A stretch of DNA of 64,000 bases from Amphirosellinia nigrospora (lineage: Eukaryota; Ascomycota; Sordariomycetes; Xylariales; Xylariaceae). The notes beneath the pieces were generated by a model. The model was not told where the DNA came from and made no database searches. It saw only the letters and a program-made list of their open reading frames with translations. This document shows positions 39,101-54,067 of this stretch, piece by piece. The stretch covers positions 9,372,193-9,436,192 of the forward strand of contig SCHM01000001.1 in assembly GCA_004123355.1 (NCBI GenBank). Direction: 5' to 3'. Position 1 is the stretch's first letter, and each line of letters starts with the position of its first letter. A program made the position numbers and the translations under genes.

Positions 39101-42100
39101 CTAATTTTATAAACTTATATAATATTAAGTTTAATAATCGTTATAATAAATATAATATTAATAGTAATATAATAATAATACTAGTAATATTAATAATTTA
39201 ATAATATTAATAATAATATTATTGCTATTATTGCTATTATTATTATTATACGTAAAGCTTTTTAAGTTCTTTTAAATATTATATTAATAAATAATTAAAG
39301 CAAAATCGCTATTAATATTAATAATAGCTACTATAAACTTATTAACTTTATCGAGGTTTTTTATTTATATTTATATTTTGCTTTTAATAATATTATATAA
39401 TTCTAAAACTTTATATGCTTAAAAAATAGTAGCGCTACTAAAATTTATAGCTTTTCTATTAAAAATCGGGCTTATAAAACTTTTATATTAACGTTATATA
39501 TAAACGTATATATATTTTATTTGTTTATTTTATACGAATAATTTTTAATATACGTTTTAATTAATTTATTTTATTATATAATAAAACAAAAAAAGTATAA
39601 TTATTTTTGCCTTTTTATATAATATTATTTTCTAAGTATTATTAATTATTATTTTATTAATATATAAATAAAATTTATACGTTAAAAAAATATTTCTATA
39701 TAATTTTCGTTTAAAATTATAACTAAATTATCGTTTTATATTAAAATAATTTATATAATAATTATATTAATTATTAAAATATTCTATTTAACTAATATTA
39801 TATAATATTAAGTTTTTAAAGCAGCGTTTATAACGTTTATATATAATAATTATAAATATTTATTATTTTTATTATATATAGTTTAAATTTAAAAAAAAAA
39901 AAAAAAAAAAATAAAAGATTAATTATACGCGTTATTTTTTAAAATATAAATTTTAGTCGTTATTTTTACTATAATTTTTTAACTTTTTTACTATTTATAT
40001 ATAATATTTATTTTTTTAAATATTTATATATAATATATTATTTTTATATATATTTAGCCGTTATTTATTATATAAACGTATTTTTTATAGTTTTTTAATA
40101 AATACTTTAATTTATATAAACAGCTTATTCGTAAAAACTAAAGTTTTTAATATTTAGTTTAACGTACGTTTAATAAATATATTAGCTAAATTATTTTATT
40201 ATTAATTTATTTTTTTAAAAATTTTTTTTTTTTATATAATTTTTAAAAAAATATAATATTTATTATTAATCTTTTTTTTTAAGTTATTTTAGTTTAATTA
40301 AACAATTATATAACGATTTAAAATTTAAATATAAAATAGCTAATATTAAAAATAAATTAAATATTTTTATAACTTTTTAAAATATTATATAAAATAATAA
40401 TATTATTAAAACTGCTAATTATATTATATAATTCGCTAGCTAAAATATTTCGCGTAACTTTTTTATATTTATTTAAATTTTAATATATAATATTATTTTT
40501 AATTTTAAAATTTAAGTTTATTATATTTTTTATATAAGCTTTAATTATAAATATAATAATAAATTTAAACTATAAAATTATATTTATATTATTTATAAAT
40601 AATTTATTTATAAAAATAAAAACTTTATATAATAAAAATCGAAAAAAATAAACGTAAGCTTTTTTAATAAATTATTTTTTTGCTATTTAATCCGTTTATT
40701 TAATATTTTAATATTATATAATTATAGCTTAATAATTTAAGCTATAATAATAAAATTATACGTAGCTTTAAATTAATATATATTATTAATATATATTTTT
40801 TTAGTTTATTAAAAAATATAAACTTAAATAAATCTTTTTATATAAAAATTAATTTTAGCTAAATTTTTAGCTTAGTTTTTTTAAATTATTATAATATTTT
40901 ATTCGTACGAAAAAATTTTTTTATTATTAAATTTAAAAAAGTATTTAAAAAATAAAATCTTTTTAAACTTCGTATAAAGTTTCGCTCGTTTAAATTTTTC
41001 TTTTTTGCGCAATAAAAAATCTAATATAATAAAATTAATATATTATTTATTTATATTTTAATTATTTTAAAAATATTTAAACTATTATATATAATTAATA
41101 AATATAAATTATACGTAAATATTTATATTTTAAGTTTTTTTTAATAATATTAATAATATATTTTAAACTAATATAGCTTAAATTCGGTTAAACTATATAA
41201 AAATTATATAATATATAAAATAATCTTTAAAAAATATTTTTTTTTTAGCTTTAAAAATAAATAAATATAAATATTATATAATAGTTTATTTTTTAATTAA
41301 ATATAAGTTTAAATAATATTTTTAAGCTTATATAAAATTCTAAAATTTTATATAAAAATAAAACTAAATATTAAAATTAACTATTAGTTTATCCGTTAAA
41401 TCGTTAGTAATTAAATTAAAATAATATTTTTTTTAATATTATTTATTTTATATAATAAATTTAAACTTTTTATATAGCTTTATAGTTTTTTTTTTAATTT
41501 TTATATAAAATAAAACTTAAAAATATATTTTTTTTATAAATATTTAAGTTATATATAATAAATTTAAAAACGCTTTATATAATAAATTTATTAATTTTTA
41601 TTATATTTAACTTTTTAAATAATTTATTAAAAGTTATAATAACTTTATTTATATATAGTTTAATTATTAATTTAAAAGCTTGTTTTTTTTTTTTTATTAA
41701 AAAAATCTATAGTATTTAAATATTATATAATAATATATTTAAATATTATATAATATTAAAGCTAAGTTTTTTTTTTTAGCTAGTTATATTTTTTTTTAAT
41801 AATTATTAACTATATAAATTATATATTATTTTAATTTAAATTATCCGTTTAAATATTTTCGTATAATAATATAGCTTAATTTATATATATTAAAAATATA
41901 TTAATTTATTAAATCGAAGCTATAATTATATTTAATTTTTCGATTGTTTTAATTTTATATAGTTTTTTTTATTTTATTTTTTTTTTTTATACTAAAACTT
42001 TGCTTCGAAAAAAAAATATAAATATATTATATAAAAATAATCTATTTTATTTATTAATCGTATAACTAATCTTAATTTTATATAGTTTTTACGTAATATT

Positions 42101-45100
42101 TTATATTTTTTAAATAATTATTACTTTTTATAAATAAAAAATAAAAAAACTTTTTATTAATATAAAAATAAGCTTTAAAAATAAAAAAATTAATATAAAA
42201 CTATTAAATCTAATAATATTATTTAATATTTTTATTATTATTTATAAAATTAATTTATTATTTATATATATATCGATTTTTTCCCGAAAAATATCGTATA
42301 TATATTTAAATAGCTTATATATTTGTTCTATTTTATTTATTATTTAATATATTCGATAAATATTTTATAATATTATATGTTAATTATTTTTATATATTTT
42401 TTAAATTCGTTTAATAAAAAATTTATTTTAAAATTATATATAATATTATTAAAAAGTCCTTAATAAATATTAATTTAATATTTATATAATTTTTTTATAT
42501 ATTTCGTATAAATATTAATTTTAAAAAAATCGCTACTTAAAATAATATAATAATATTAATAATATAATATATTTTAATTATTTATTTATATAATATTTAT
42601 AACTATTTTATAATTAAATTTATAATCGTTTTTAATTATAAATTTAAATTGCCGTAAAACTTTATTATATATTTAATAATAATAATAAAATTTTTAAATT
42701 TTTTTTAAAATAAATTATTTAATTTTATATTTTACGTATAATAATATTTTATATAATTTTTCTATATAAAAATATTTAAATTGTTTATATAAATAGTATA
42801 GTTTAATTTTTATAAAATAATTAATTATTTTATATAAATAATATTAAAAAATAAATATTTATTTATATATAATAAAATATTATTTTTATTTTTTATATAA
42901 TAATATTTTTATATTATTAAAATATATTTTTAAATAATTTATATTTTTTAAAAAAAATAAAAATAAAATAAAAATATTAAAATATAAAATATTATATAGC
43001 TAATTTAATTATTAATTTTATTATATTAATTAAAATTATCGTATAGTTTTTATTAAATTTATTTTAGCTATTTTAAAAGTTTAAATAATTTTAGCTTTTA
43101 AGTTTTTTTATATATAAGTTTTTATTTATAGTTTTTTATAATAAAAAATTTTAAAGCTTTTATATTTTAAATAATACTTTAATATTTTATATAATATTAA
43201 TTATTAAATATAAATAAATTAAATAATTAATTTATAATTATTAACTAAATATTTTTTTTTATTATATATATATAAATATATTATTATTATATATATATAA
43301 TATTTTATTTTATATATCCGAATTTTTTTTTTTTTTTTTATTATATATATTTAAATAGTTTTTATATTTAATTAAATAAATTAAAAACTTTTTAAAAGTT
43401 AATTTATTTTTAAATATTATTTTATATATATTAAAATATTAGTTTTTTATATAAAACTTTTTTAAAAAATATAATTAATTAATTAGTATTTTTTTTTTAA
43501 TAAATAAAATATTTTTTATTTATATATAAGTTTTTTAAAAATAACTATTTATATAATTTTAGCTAATATATTATTTTTAAAAATTTTTAAAATATTATAA
43601 ATTTTTATATTGCGTAAAATAATAATTAATTTAATTATACTATCGATTTATATAATAAAAATTTTTTATTTTTTATATAAAATATTAAATTATTAAGTTT
43701 TTTTAACTTAAAAATATAAATAAAAGTTTAAAAAAAATCTTTTATATATAAGTTTTTAAAAAATAAATATTGTTTTAAATTTTAAAATATTTTTATACGC
43801 GTATATAATAATTATATTTAAATAAATTTTTTTAAATATTTATTTTAAATATTTTTTAAATTTTAAATAATTTATTAATTATAACTTTTAATATTTTATA
43901 TAAAATAAATTTTTTTTTATTTATATATTTATATAAAAATAATATTAATTTAATTAGTTTAATATTAATTATAGTTTATAATATTATTAAATATAAATTT
44001 ATAATAATTAACGTTTTTTTTTATATATAATAAATAATAAAATTATAATAATAATTTTAATATAATTAATTATTATATTTTATTATAAAAATATAATATA
44101 AAACTAATTTTTTATAATTTCGAGCTTTAATAATAATAATAAAACTATTAGTATTTATTATAAAATAAATTATATAGCTTTTTAAAATAGTTTTTTTTTT
44201 TTACTAAATTTTTAAAAAAATTTAATATTTTACAAATAAAATAGTTTTATTTTAAATATTATACGTAAAAAAGATTTAAATTTTAAATAAAATATTTTTA
44301 TATTTAATATTATATAATAAATAAATTATTTTAAAGTTTAAAAAAAATTTTAAAAAACTAAATATTTTATCGTACGTTAAAAATATAACATATTTTTTAC
44401 TCGTATAAAAAAAAATTATTAATTAAAATAAATAATAAATAACGTTTAATAGTTATAAAAAATTCTTAAAATTTATTTTTAATATTTTATTTTTATATAA
44501 TATTTTATTATTTAAAGTTAAAAAGCTAGCTTTTAGTTATATATATAAATTATTTTATAGCTATTTTTTTATTTGTTTTTTGTTTTTTTTTTTTTTTTTT
44601 TTTATTTAAAAAAAAAAATTATAAAATTACTTTATTATATAAAAAAACTTTATTAACTTTAAAATTATTAACTTAGTATAAAAAACATAAATATTATTTA
44701 AAATAATTATATAAAGATTTAAAATCTATACGTTAAAATATATTTATTTTTTATAAATTATATAATACGGTTTTTTTTAATTATTTTATAAGTTTTTAAT
44801 TTAAAACGCTTTTTATATAAAAACATTATAAATCTTTTTAATAATTTAAATATCGATTTTATTAAATATTTTAAATTTTATTGCTTCGAAGTTTTTTGCT
44901 AATATTTTTTAAAAATCTTTTAAATTATATAAAATATAGCTATATTTTATATATAATATACTATTTATATATTAATTTATTTTATAATAATTATTTTAAA
45001 GTTTTATAAAATATTTATATATATAAAAGTTAATAATTTTTCGTATAAAACTTAAAAATATATTAATTTTTTAGGCGATTTTTTTAGCTATACTATATTA

Positions 45101-45490
45101 GAATATTAGCTAAAAAAATAAAAAGTTATTTTAGCTATTTTTTTAAAATATAGTATTTTTATATATTATTTAGCTATATTAATTATTATACGATTAATTA
45201 TTATTTTTTATTATATTCGAAAATATTACGGACGAAAAAATTATTAAATTATATTACGAACTTTTATATAATTCGTATAATAATAATTAAAAAATATATA
45301 ATTATACGCTATTAATTAAACTTTTATATAAAAATATAATATTAAAGTATATTAAAATAATTAATTTTTTTTTTTATTAGTATAATATTAAAAAAACTAA
45401 AATATAATATAAAAAACGTAGCTTATATAATTAAATTTAAATTCCGTTTTTATTTTTATAATTTATATTTTTTAGCTAAAAATATTAATT

Positions 45491-45777
45491 AATATTAAAT
45501 AACTAAAAATATAATATTATATATAATAATAAATAAAATAAATATTAATATATATTAATTTATTTTTTTAACTATTTATATAAAAGCTAGGCTTTTATAC
45601 GGAGAATTTTTTTATATAAAAAAATTTTACTATAATATATTATATAACTAAATCGGGCAAATATATTAGCTTAACTTTATTATATAAACAGCTAATATTA
45701 TAATTAATAATTAACTATTATACGTAGTTAATACTAATATATTAACTTTATATATAAATAATACTACAATTATAACA
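45491..45777. repeat. LTR of element A, right
   Basis: The direct-repeat partner of 38,370-38,657. It ends in TATAACA, which gives the CA expected at an LTR end. Confidence 0.7.
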
Positions 45778-45828
45778 AAAAACTAAATTTTTTAAACGTT
45801 ATAAAATTAAGATAAAAGATATTATAAT

Positions 45829-46084
45829 GGATATAACACAGGTAAAAAGTCTAGGTATTTAATTTATTTTATATTAAAAACTAATATTTTATTTAAAGAA
45901 AAAAAGGAAATATTAGTATATTAACCTATAAGTAGCAATAAATATTTATAGGTATATACCTTATACCGCTTAATACTGCCGTTATACACTGCTTAGCTTA
46001 ATATTACTATACATTCTTTATAAGGCAGCTATAATATAGCTATAGTTTTTAAATAAATAGGTTAAAAAAGTAGGGCTATAATAA
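45829..46084 (-). repeat. LTR of element B, left (3')
   Basis: Matches 53,009-53,272 over its full length, but the GC-rich half is strongly shifted toward A+T compared with its partner. Confidence 0.8.
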
Positions 46085-48849
46085 CCCTCTTTTTTTAAAA
46101 AAACTTAACCTAAGTTCGTTAGCACATACAAAGCTTTAAAACCGTAGGTTTATTCGCTTTATATATAGGGAATTAAATAGTAAGTTTTTATAATTAATAT
46201 TTTTAAGCTAAAAAGTTCCCTTCGGTCTTTAATAACTATAAAATTTATAAAGCTTTTTATATTTTTTATTATATTACTAGCTATTTAAATAACCAATTAT
46301 ATAACTATTATACTATTTAATAAGCTTTATTATTTATTGCGTAGGTTTTTTATTTTTTTTTATATTTTTATATATTTATTTTTGCAAGCTTATTATCGTT
46401 TTTATATTTTGCTATAAATTTATTTTTTTTATAGTTTTTAGCTAGTTGTTTAATCGTAATAGCGGACCTACTATATTTAAATTTATTTTAGTATTTTTTT
46501 AGTTTTTTTATAAAATTATATAAGTTCGTAGCTAAATATTACTTATTATTATGCTCTTAATTTTTTTACTATTTTAGTATAGCTTATAGTAATAAATACG
46601 CAAGGATAATATTTTTTTAACTTTTTATTTTTTTTTTTTAAAACTAAAGTTTACTATTTTGTTTTTTAGTCGTTTATATTTTTATTTTAATAAAAAATTA
46701 TTTAAATATTTATATAAACAATTAACATAAAATTATTTGCTTTTATACTAATTATTAAGCAGCTATAGCTAAAAAATATTAAAATTATTTAGTTATATTT
46801 TTTCGATTTTATAATAATTTTTTATTATAAAATAATTTAGTTTATTACTAAGGCAATTAATTTGTTTATTTTTTTTGCATAATATATAAATATAATTTTT
46901 AATAATAAAATTTAGATTTTTTTTATGCTTATTAGCTTAAATAACTATTTTTTGCTATGCTTTTTTTACGTTTTATTTAATAACTTTAATATATTTTATA
47001 TATATTATATAAATATTTAGGCTTTTTTTTGTTTAACTTTTTTTAGTTAAACGATTAACTAGCTTTTTAGTTTTAAACTTTTAATTAAATATTATTTTTA
47101 TTAGTTAGCTTATAAAAACTTTTTTAATATTAAACTACTAAATAATTTATAAAATAAAATATTTATATATATTTAAAATAAGCAATATTTTCGATTAATT
47201 TTTTAAAAATAACTTATAAAAAGTTATAGCTTTTAGTTTATTTATAGTATATAATTTTAATTTATTTAATAGTTTATTATATTTAATAAAAAAAAGTTTA
47301 ACTTTATTTTATATATTTTAAAAAGTTTATTTATAAAATCGGCTATAAATTATAACTTTTAGTTATTTATAAATAATTTTAACTATCCGAAAATTTAATA
47401 CAGGCTTTAATAATATATTTTAGCTATTTTTTTAATAATAATTTTATTTTATATATAATTATTTAAAAAATCTTAATTAATTAATTAATAATATAAAAAT
47501 TATATTATTTTTATATTTATTTTAAAAAAACTTTTAAAGTTAATAATAATATTATTAAAAGTATTTTAGGATTTTTAGCAATATTAGTTTGCCAGGGGTT
47601 TTATTATATAATATTTTAAACGGCCAATAATAATAGTTTATAACGTAGCGTTCAATATTGCTATATAGCCCTAGCTACTAGTACTTTTAGGAAATTATAT
47701 AGCGCGTTTTACTTTTATTTAAATATATTATTACTAATTATACGTAAGCTTTTTTAATAATACATATTTTTAAGTTATTTATTTTTAATACTATAAGTTT
47801 TTTTTTATATAAAAATAAGTTATTTAATATAAACTAATTAAATATATATTAACGTAAGCTTAGATTTAATATTTATTAAAGCTAGTATTTTTATAATTAG
47901 CTATTAAAACAATATTAATTAGTATTATTTTTAATAGCAGTACTAGTTCAAAGTTTTTAAAAATATAAATTATTATATTTTTTAATAGTTATACGTTTAT
48001 AATAAGTTTAAATAAAGCTATCGTTTGTTATTTATTTTAGATTTATTTTTATATTTTTATATTTTTATAAAATCGGAATAAAATATTAGCTATAGTATTT
48101 TTTAACCTTAATTAGTATATAATTATAAAATTATATTAAACGATTAATTTAGCTTATTTTATTTATTATAAATTTAAGATTTTTTTTATATTAAAGTATT
48201 TTAACGTAATATAGTTAATAATTATAATAAAAAGCTTTTATTTTTAAAGCTTTATAAGTTTAGTTTTTAGTATAAAAAGCTTTTTATAATAGTAAGCATT
48301 TTTTATTAAAATATTATAATTAAGCTTTTTTTTTTATAGCGTTTTTAAATAAAAACAACTAGCTTTTAAAAGTTATTAAGCTTATTACGTTATAATAATA
48401 TATTTATTATTATATTATCTAACGTATTAGTTTTTATGCGGGTTTTTAATTTATATAAAAAATACTAAAAAATAAAAGTTAATATTAAAGCTTTTTTTAA
48501 AATATCGAATATTTATTAATATTGTTCGGTTTAAGTTAAGTTTATGCTTATTATAATTAATTTATTTAAAAGTTTAATAATACGCCTGTATTTTTTAATA
48601 AAACGTTTATAAAAGTTATAGAATTTTAAAAAAAGCGTATTTTTTATAGTATAGCTTTTCCGTTTTTAATCAGTAGTTATTAATATCGGATAATTTTTAC
48701 TTTATTTTAGTTAATTTTTATACTTTTTATTCTTATAATAAAGCTTAAAAACTTAGTTTAAATAATAGAAAATTCGTATTTTTTTAAGTTAGCTTATAAT
48801 TTAGCTTTTCGAAAGCAGGCTAATATTTTATTTATATATATTTTATATT

Positions 48850-48941
48850 TTAGCTCGTTATTAAAATAAATTAAAATATTATTAATATATATTATATAAA
48901 AAATATCTAAGTATTTATTTAAAATATTATTAATAAAACGT
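48850..48941 (-). other. Reverse-transcriptase remnant in element B
   Basis: One minus-strand frame still resembles the Ty3/gypsy reverse-transcriptase segment spanning the catalytic aspartate box and its flanking hydrophobic strands. It is the best superfamily evidence in the island. Confidence 0.65.
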
Positions 48942-50179
48942 TAAATATTAATAGTTTATTAATAAAATTAAATAATAATACTTTGAACTAATAAATATTA
49001 TATCGTATATAAAAAGCGGTTAAATATTTATTATTTTTTACGATATAAATATAATAAAAAGTTTAATAAATATTAATTTTAGTATAAATTTTAGCTTTAG
49101 TTAATTATAATAGCGTTTTTTTTATTAATAGTAAAAAGTATCGATTTTTTTAAATAATATTATTTAGTTTACAATAGTTTATATAAAACTATAACGATTT
49201 ATTATTTTTTATAACAAATAGTATTAAAGCAGTTTATAATATATTTATAAGCTCGATAAAATTTTTAAGTAGGTTTTTTATATATATTTTCGGCAAGCTT
49301 TAGTTTTATTTAATAATATTTTATATAAAGCGCTATATTTTAGCAATTTTAGTTTTTTTTAATCGTAATTTTATAGTTTACTTTTAGTTATTAAAGAAAT
49401 AATTTGTTTAAAGCTATTTTATTAAATATATTTAAGTATTTATAATATTATTTAAATATTTTACAGTAAGTTTTTTTGCGCAATTTTGCTTTGTTTTTTA
49501 ATAATAGCTCGTTTTTTTTTTTATCGATAATTTTTTCGATTTTATATAATAAAGTAATATTATATATAATTATATTATTTTAGCGTAAAGTTATAACGAA
49601 AATAAAAGCGCTAATAGTTGCGATTTATACAAGTTTTTGTTTATATTAACTAAAAGCATCCTATTTTATTATATATAAGTTATATTCGTTTTTAATAACT
49701 TTTTTTTTAAGTTTATTTATTACTTTATATAAAAAAGACTTTATATAAATAGTTTATAGTTATCTTTATCTAATATTTTTATTATATAATTAACCTTTTA
49801 TTACGTACGGTCGCTTTTTAAGTTAAAGTTAGCTCGTAAAGGTTATAAAATTATAATAAGTGCTTTAAAGTAGTAGGCTTTCGGTAAAAGCTTCTTTAAA
49901 AGTTTTTTAGCTTTTTATTTTAATTTTATAATTTTGTTTATAGCTATGCTATTATTTTAAGTATAAATTTTACGTGTTTTTTTAGCTTTTTAGTTTTTAA
50001 AAGTATATTATAGCAGGTTTTTATTTATTTTATTAGTTTGTAAGGTATTTTTTTTAAGTTTATTTTTAATAATTAGTAATAGTTGCAGTTTTAAAGCAGT
50101 ATTAATAGCTTTTTATACATAAACGTTTTTAATTTAAGCAACTATTATATCGGCGTTTATCTTTAAGCTTTATTATTTA

Positions 50180-50465
50180 TTTTTATTATAATTACAATAT
50201 TATTTACGTACAAAGTTAATATATCGGTATTAATTATATATAATAACTAATTATTAACTATAATATTAGTTTATATAATAAAATTAGGCTAATATATCTG
50301 TTTAATTCGGTTATATAATATATTACAGTAGAATTCTTTTTATATAAAAAAATTCTTTGCACGAAAGCCTAGTTTTCGTACGAATAGTTAAAAAAATAGA
50401 TTAATATATACTAGTATTTATTATATTATTATATATAATATTATACCTTTTAGCTATTTATAGTT
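50180..50465 (-). repeat. Solo LTR of the A type, inverted, inside element B
   Basis: The reverse complement matches both LTRs of element A over about 285 bp, including the AAATAGCTAAAAGG start and the ATTATAATA end. I see no second inverted copy nearby, so this is most likely a solo LTR left by recombination. Its position inside B shows that A-type elements were active after B inserted. Confidence 0.75.
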
Positions 50466-53008
50466 TCTAATAATTTATATTTTATTAATAGCTAAAGTTT
50501 TAGATTAAGTTTTTTGTTTTATTTATCGGTATATTTTTTAAGTAGTACTTAACTTTTTAATTAAAAGAAATAATAATTTTTTTCGGCGATTATTTACTAA
50601 TATATTTAGTAGTTAAAAAATTTTTTTCTATAATTATATTATATTTTATATTTATTATTAAAAACAGCGCATTAAATATAATACGTTTTTAAACCCAAAA
50701 ATATAACTATAAAGCTAGGTTTATAATTTAAGTTGCTTTTTTTATATTTAATAATTATATTAAACTAAAACTTTGTTATTTTTTTAGCTTTAAATATTTT
50801 ATAACTTATACTATAAAGTTTACGTTTATTAATAAATATATATTTGCTCTTATATTAAATAAAGCTAATATAAATAATATAAGTTTTATTATTTGCTATT
50901 TATATTTTATAAATAAAAAGTTCTTTTTTAAAAGCTTTTTTAAAAAATTATATAGAATTTTTTTATATTTTTTATTTTTAACGCTAATATTTTAGTTATC
51001 TTAAAAAAAAAACTAATTATTTTAAGCGTTATTTTTTAGCTGCTTGTTCAAATAAATATTTTTTATAACTTTTATAACAATCTTACTAATATAAATAATA
51101 TTTAATTATTTTTAGTTAGCTTTTATAAAACAAATATTATTACAATAATTTTACTTATAATAAATAAAGCATTAATTTTTACTACTAAAAATTTTATTTA
51201 TTTAAAATTAAGTTTAATATTATTTTTATTTATTATTAGTAGTTTTTATTAAAAAATATTATAATATTTAAAGTATAGTTTTTAATAGTTATTATTTTAA
51301 AAGTAAGTTTTTAGTGCTATATTAATTATAGCGCTTTTTTTTATTTTACTAATAGATTTATTTTTTTTTTTTTTATTTTATTATTACTTTAAAAAGTTTT
51401 TTTGCTATTAATAGTTATATATAATATAATTATAATATTCTAAAAAAAATATATTCGGATTATTAAATTTAATAATATAAAGTTTATTTAAATATTATAG
51501 CAATTATTATATATTACGCTTATATTTAATTTTATTAATTTATATTAAGCTAGCTTATTAAGCGAACTAAATTTTAAATTTAAAAAACTTATTAAAAATT
51601 TTATTATAAATGTTTATATTATAAATAAACTTTTTTATATTCGTTAAAGTTATAATATTAATTATATAAATATTTTAGGACTTTATTATAAGTTATTAAT
51701 ATAAGTAAGCTATTAAAGTTATAGTTTTATATAAATAATATTAAATTTTTAAATATAATTTTTTTATATAGCTAATAATATAATTAATTTATTTTTTTTT
51801 GTTTAATTAATAATTAATTTTTTTTTAAGCTTTTTTTTTAATAGTATAAGCTAGTGCTTAAATTTAACTTCGGGCTTATTATTTATAGGCTTGTTAGAAA
51901 TAAAAATAAAAAAGTGCTTAATTTTTATAGATCGGTTTTTTTATTTGCGGATATTTTTATTATATTAGTTGCTTTAGTGCGGATAATTATTAAGGTACTT
52001 TTACGCTTAAAATATTTATAATAAGGCTAATTATAAGTTGTTTAATAATAAGTTTAACTTTTATAGGTTTTATAAAAGCAGCTAATCGGATTATTTTTTT
52101 TAATATATTAATAGTTTTTTTATTTTTTTATATTTTTACGCGGAATAGTTCGGTTATTTTTTTTAAAGCGGTATTATATATAATAGCTTTATTTGCTAAA
52201 ATTCGGTTTTATTCGAATTATAGTTTTTTTTAGACCTAAATAAAATAGCAAGCTATTTTATCGAAATAATATTTTATATTTTATATAATAACGTTTATAA
52301 TTTTATAATATTATATAAGTTTTTAATAATATTATTATTTATAGTAAATAAAAAAGATTTAATTTTTATTTATTAAAAAAACGTTAAAGTTTTTTTAAAT
52401 ATTTTAGCAAATTAAATAACTAATATAACTAAATTAAAAATAAACTACGCTTTTTGTTTTAATATAATAATAGCAGAAAAATACTATAAGTTTTTTATTT
52501 ATTATAAATATTTAGCAAATGTTTTAATTTTTATTTTTATATTTTTTTTTATTTCGGATAGTTTATACGTATAAATTTATTTTTTTATAATCAGGGCGAT
52601 AAATTATTCGTAATATTTTCCGGTTTTATTATTAAATAAATATTATATTTATTATACTAATATATAAGTTTTAAGTTTAGTTAATTATTATTTTTTTTAC
52701 GGCTTTTAGTTATAGTATATTTTTAATTAATTTTTATTTGCTTTTTAGGGGTAAATTAGCAAAATTTGTTTAATAAATCGCGTTTAAATATATTATTATT
52801 AATAAAGCTTATTTTATACGGATATTTTTTAGCTATATATTTTATATTAAACTATACTGATCGCTAAAATATAGCGATTGTTTTTTTATCGGGTGCTTTT
52901 TTAAATATTTTATTATAAAGTTAATTAAACTTAACTAATTTAAATTTTTTTCGTTTTATTTCGTAAGAATTTATTATTTTTTTAAATAATAGTATAATCG
53001 AAGTAAAA

Positions 53009-53272
53009 TATTATAATAATATAATATAAGCAGAAAGTTTAAGCATTTAATTTATTTTATATTAAAGCTAATATTTTATTTAAAAAAAAAGAAAAAAGTA
53101 CTAGTATATTAACCTGCAGGTAGTAATAAGTATTTGTAAGTGTGTGCCCTACACCGCCTAGTACTGCCGCTACACACCGCCCAGCCTAGTATTGCCACAC
53201 ATTCCCTGTAGGGCAGCTACAGTGCAGCTATAGCCCCTAGATAAGTGGGTCAAAAGAGTGGGGCTGTGATAA
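53009..53272 (-). repeat. LTR of element B, right (5'), GC-rich half retained
   Basis: From about 53,110 to 53,272 this copy is rich in C and G, with intact CA/TG dinucleotides (CCTACACCGCC, GCTACAGTGCAGC). Immediately outside the LTR the DNA is AT-rich again. Confidence 0.85.
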
Positions 53273-53772
53273 ATATTTAGATTTTAAATTTAATAAATAT
53301 AATAAAATAAATAGCTTATAATAATTATTAATTAACTACTTTTAAGATAAAAAAGGCTAACGTATTTTATTATAAATTATAAAATATATTATATATTAGC
53401 GAACTTAATTAACTTTTTTTTTATTATAACGATTTAAAAAAAAAAAAATATACTATAATATTTTTAAAAATATATTAAAAAAAATATTATATTTATTTAA
53501 AAAAAGTTAATTATAATAAATTAACTATTATATTATTTTATAGTTATTAGTTTTATAAAGAAAAAATTATTTAATAAATAAATATAAATAATATTTATTT
53601 AGTTTATAAGTTTAATATATCGGGACTTTATCCGATTTATATATTACTAGAGCTATAACTTATTAACTTTTTTTAACTACTAAAACTTTTTTTAATAGCT
53701 TTTATTATTTTTAATATTATTTTTAGTTTTGTTTTTAGTTTTAGTTTTAATTTTATTTTTAACGTTTTTATT
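53273..53772. other. Hypermutated spacer between B and C
   Basis: AT-rich DNA with no coding remnant. It is probably part of the outer element or of another element too decayed to name. Confidence 0.4.
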
Positions 53773-54067
53773 ATAATTACGCTTTACACACTTAAAAAAC
53801 AAAGCTCTAGTATATATAGTATTATATATAAAATCTATAGATAAAGTAAAAAGAAAGAAGGTTTAAATCTATAATATAAACAGCTACTTAAATACCAGCG
53901 TAAGGCAATTATATTTACTACTAATATTTGCTTTTATTTATTATACTATATTTACTACGAATAGCAGTCATACATTTACTACAAGTAGCAATTACTACAA
54001 GTAGAGATTATAAGTGCTATAGCTAATAGTAAGGCATAGCTACTAAAGCCTACAGATCTATAACTAC
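53773..54067 (-). repeat. LTR of element C, left (3')
   Basis: The direct-repeat partner of 60,223-60,517. It keeps the same order of blocks (AATCTATAGATAAAGTAAA, then CTACGAATAGCAGTCA) but is more AT-shifted. CCCCC directly follows its end. Confidence 0.8.

Larger units (their letters stand above)
38370..45777. mobile_element. LTR retrotransposon fossil A, about 7.4 kb
   Basis: The element is bounded by two direct repeats of about 285 bp (38,370-38,657 and 45,491-45,777). Its superfamily could not be read because the interior is too AT-shifted. The total length is normal for a fungal LTR retrotransposon. It is broken throughout. A third copy of its LTR lies inverted within element B. Confidence 0.7.
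45829..53272 (-). mobile_element. Ty3/gypsy retrotransposon fossil B, about 7.4 kb
   Basis: The element is bounded by direct repeats of about 255-265 bp (45,829-46,084 and 53,009-53,272). On the minus strand near 48,850-48,941 a residual block corresponds to the reverse-transcriptase active-site region in a typically Ty3/gypsy context. The 5' LTR is therefore the right-hand one. The element is thoroughly decayed, with too many breaks to count. It carries an inverted solo LTR of the A type, which is younger than B. Confidence 0.75.

Noticed and set aside
38904-39104. 66-codon frame in the AT-rich island
   Set aside because: Pure low complexity from a poly-T run and (AT)n repeat.
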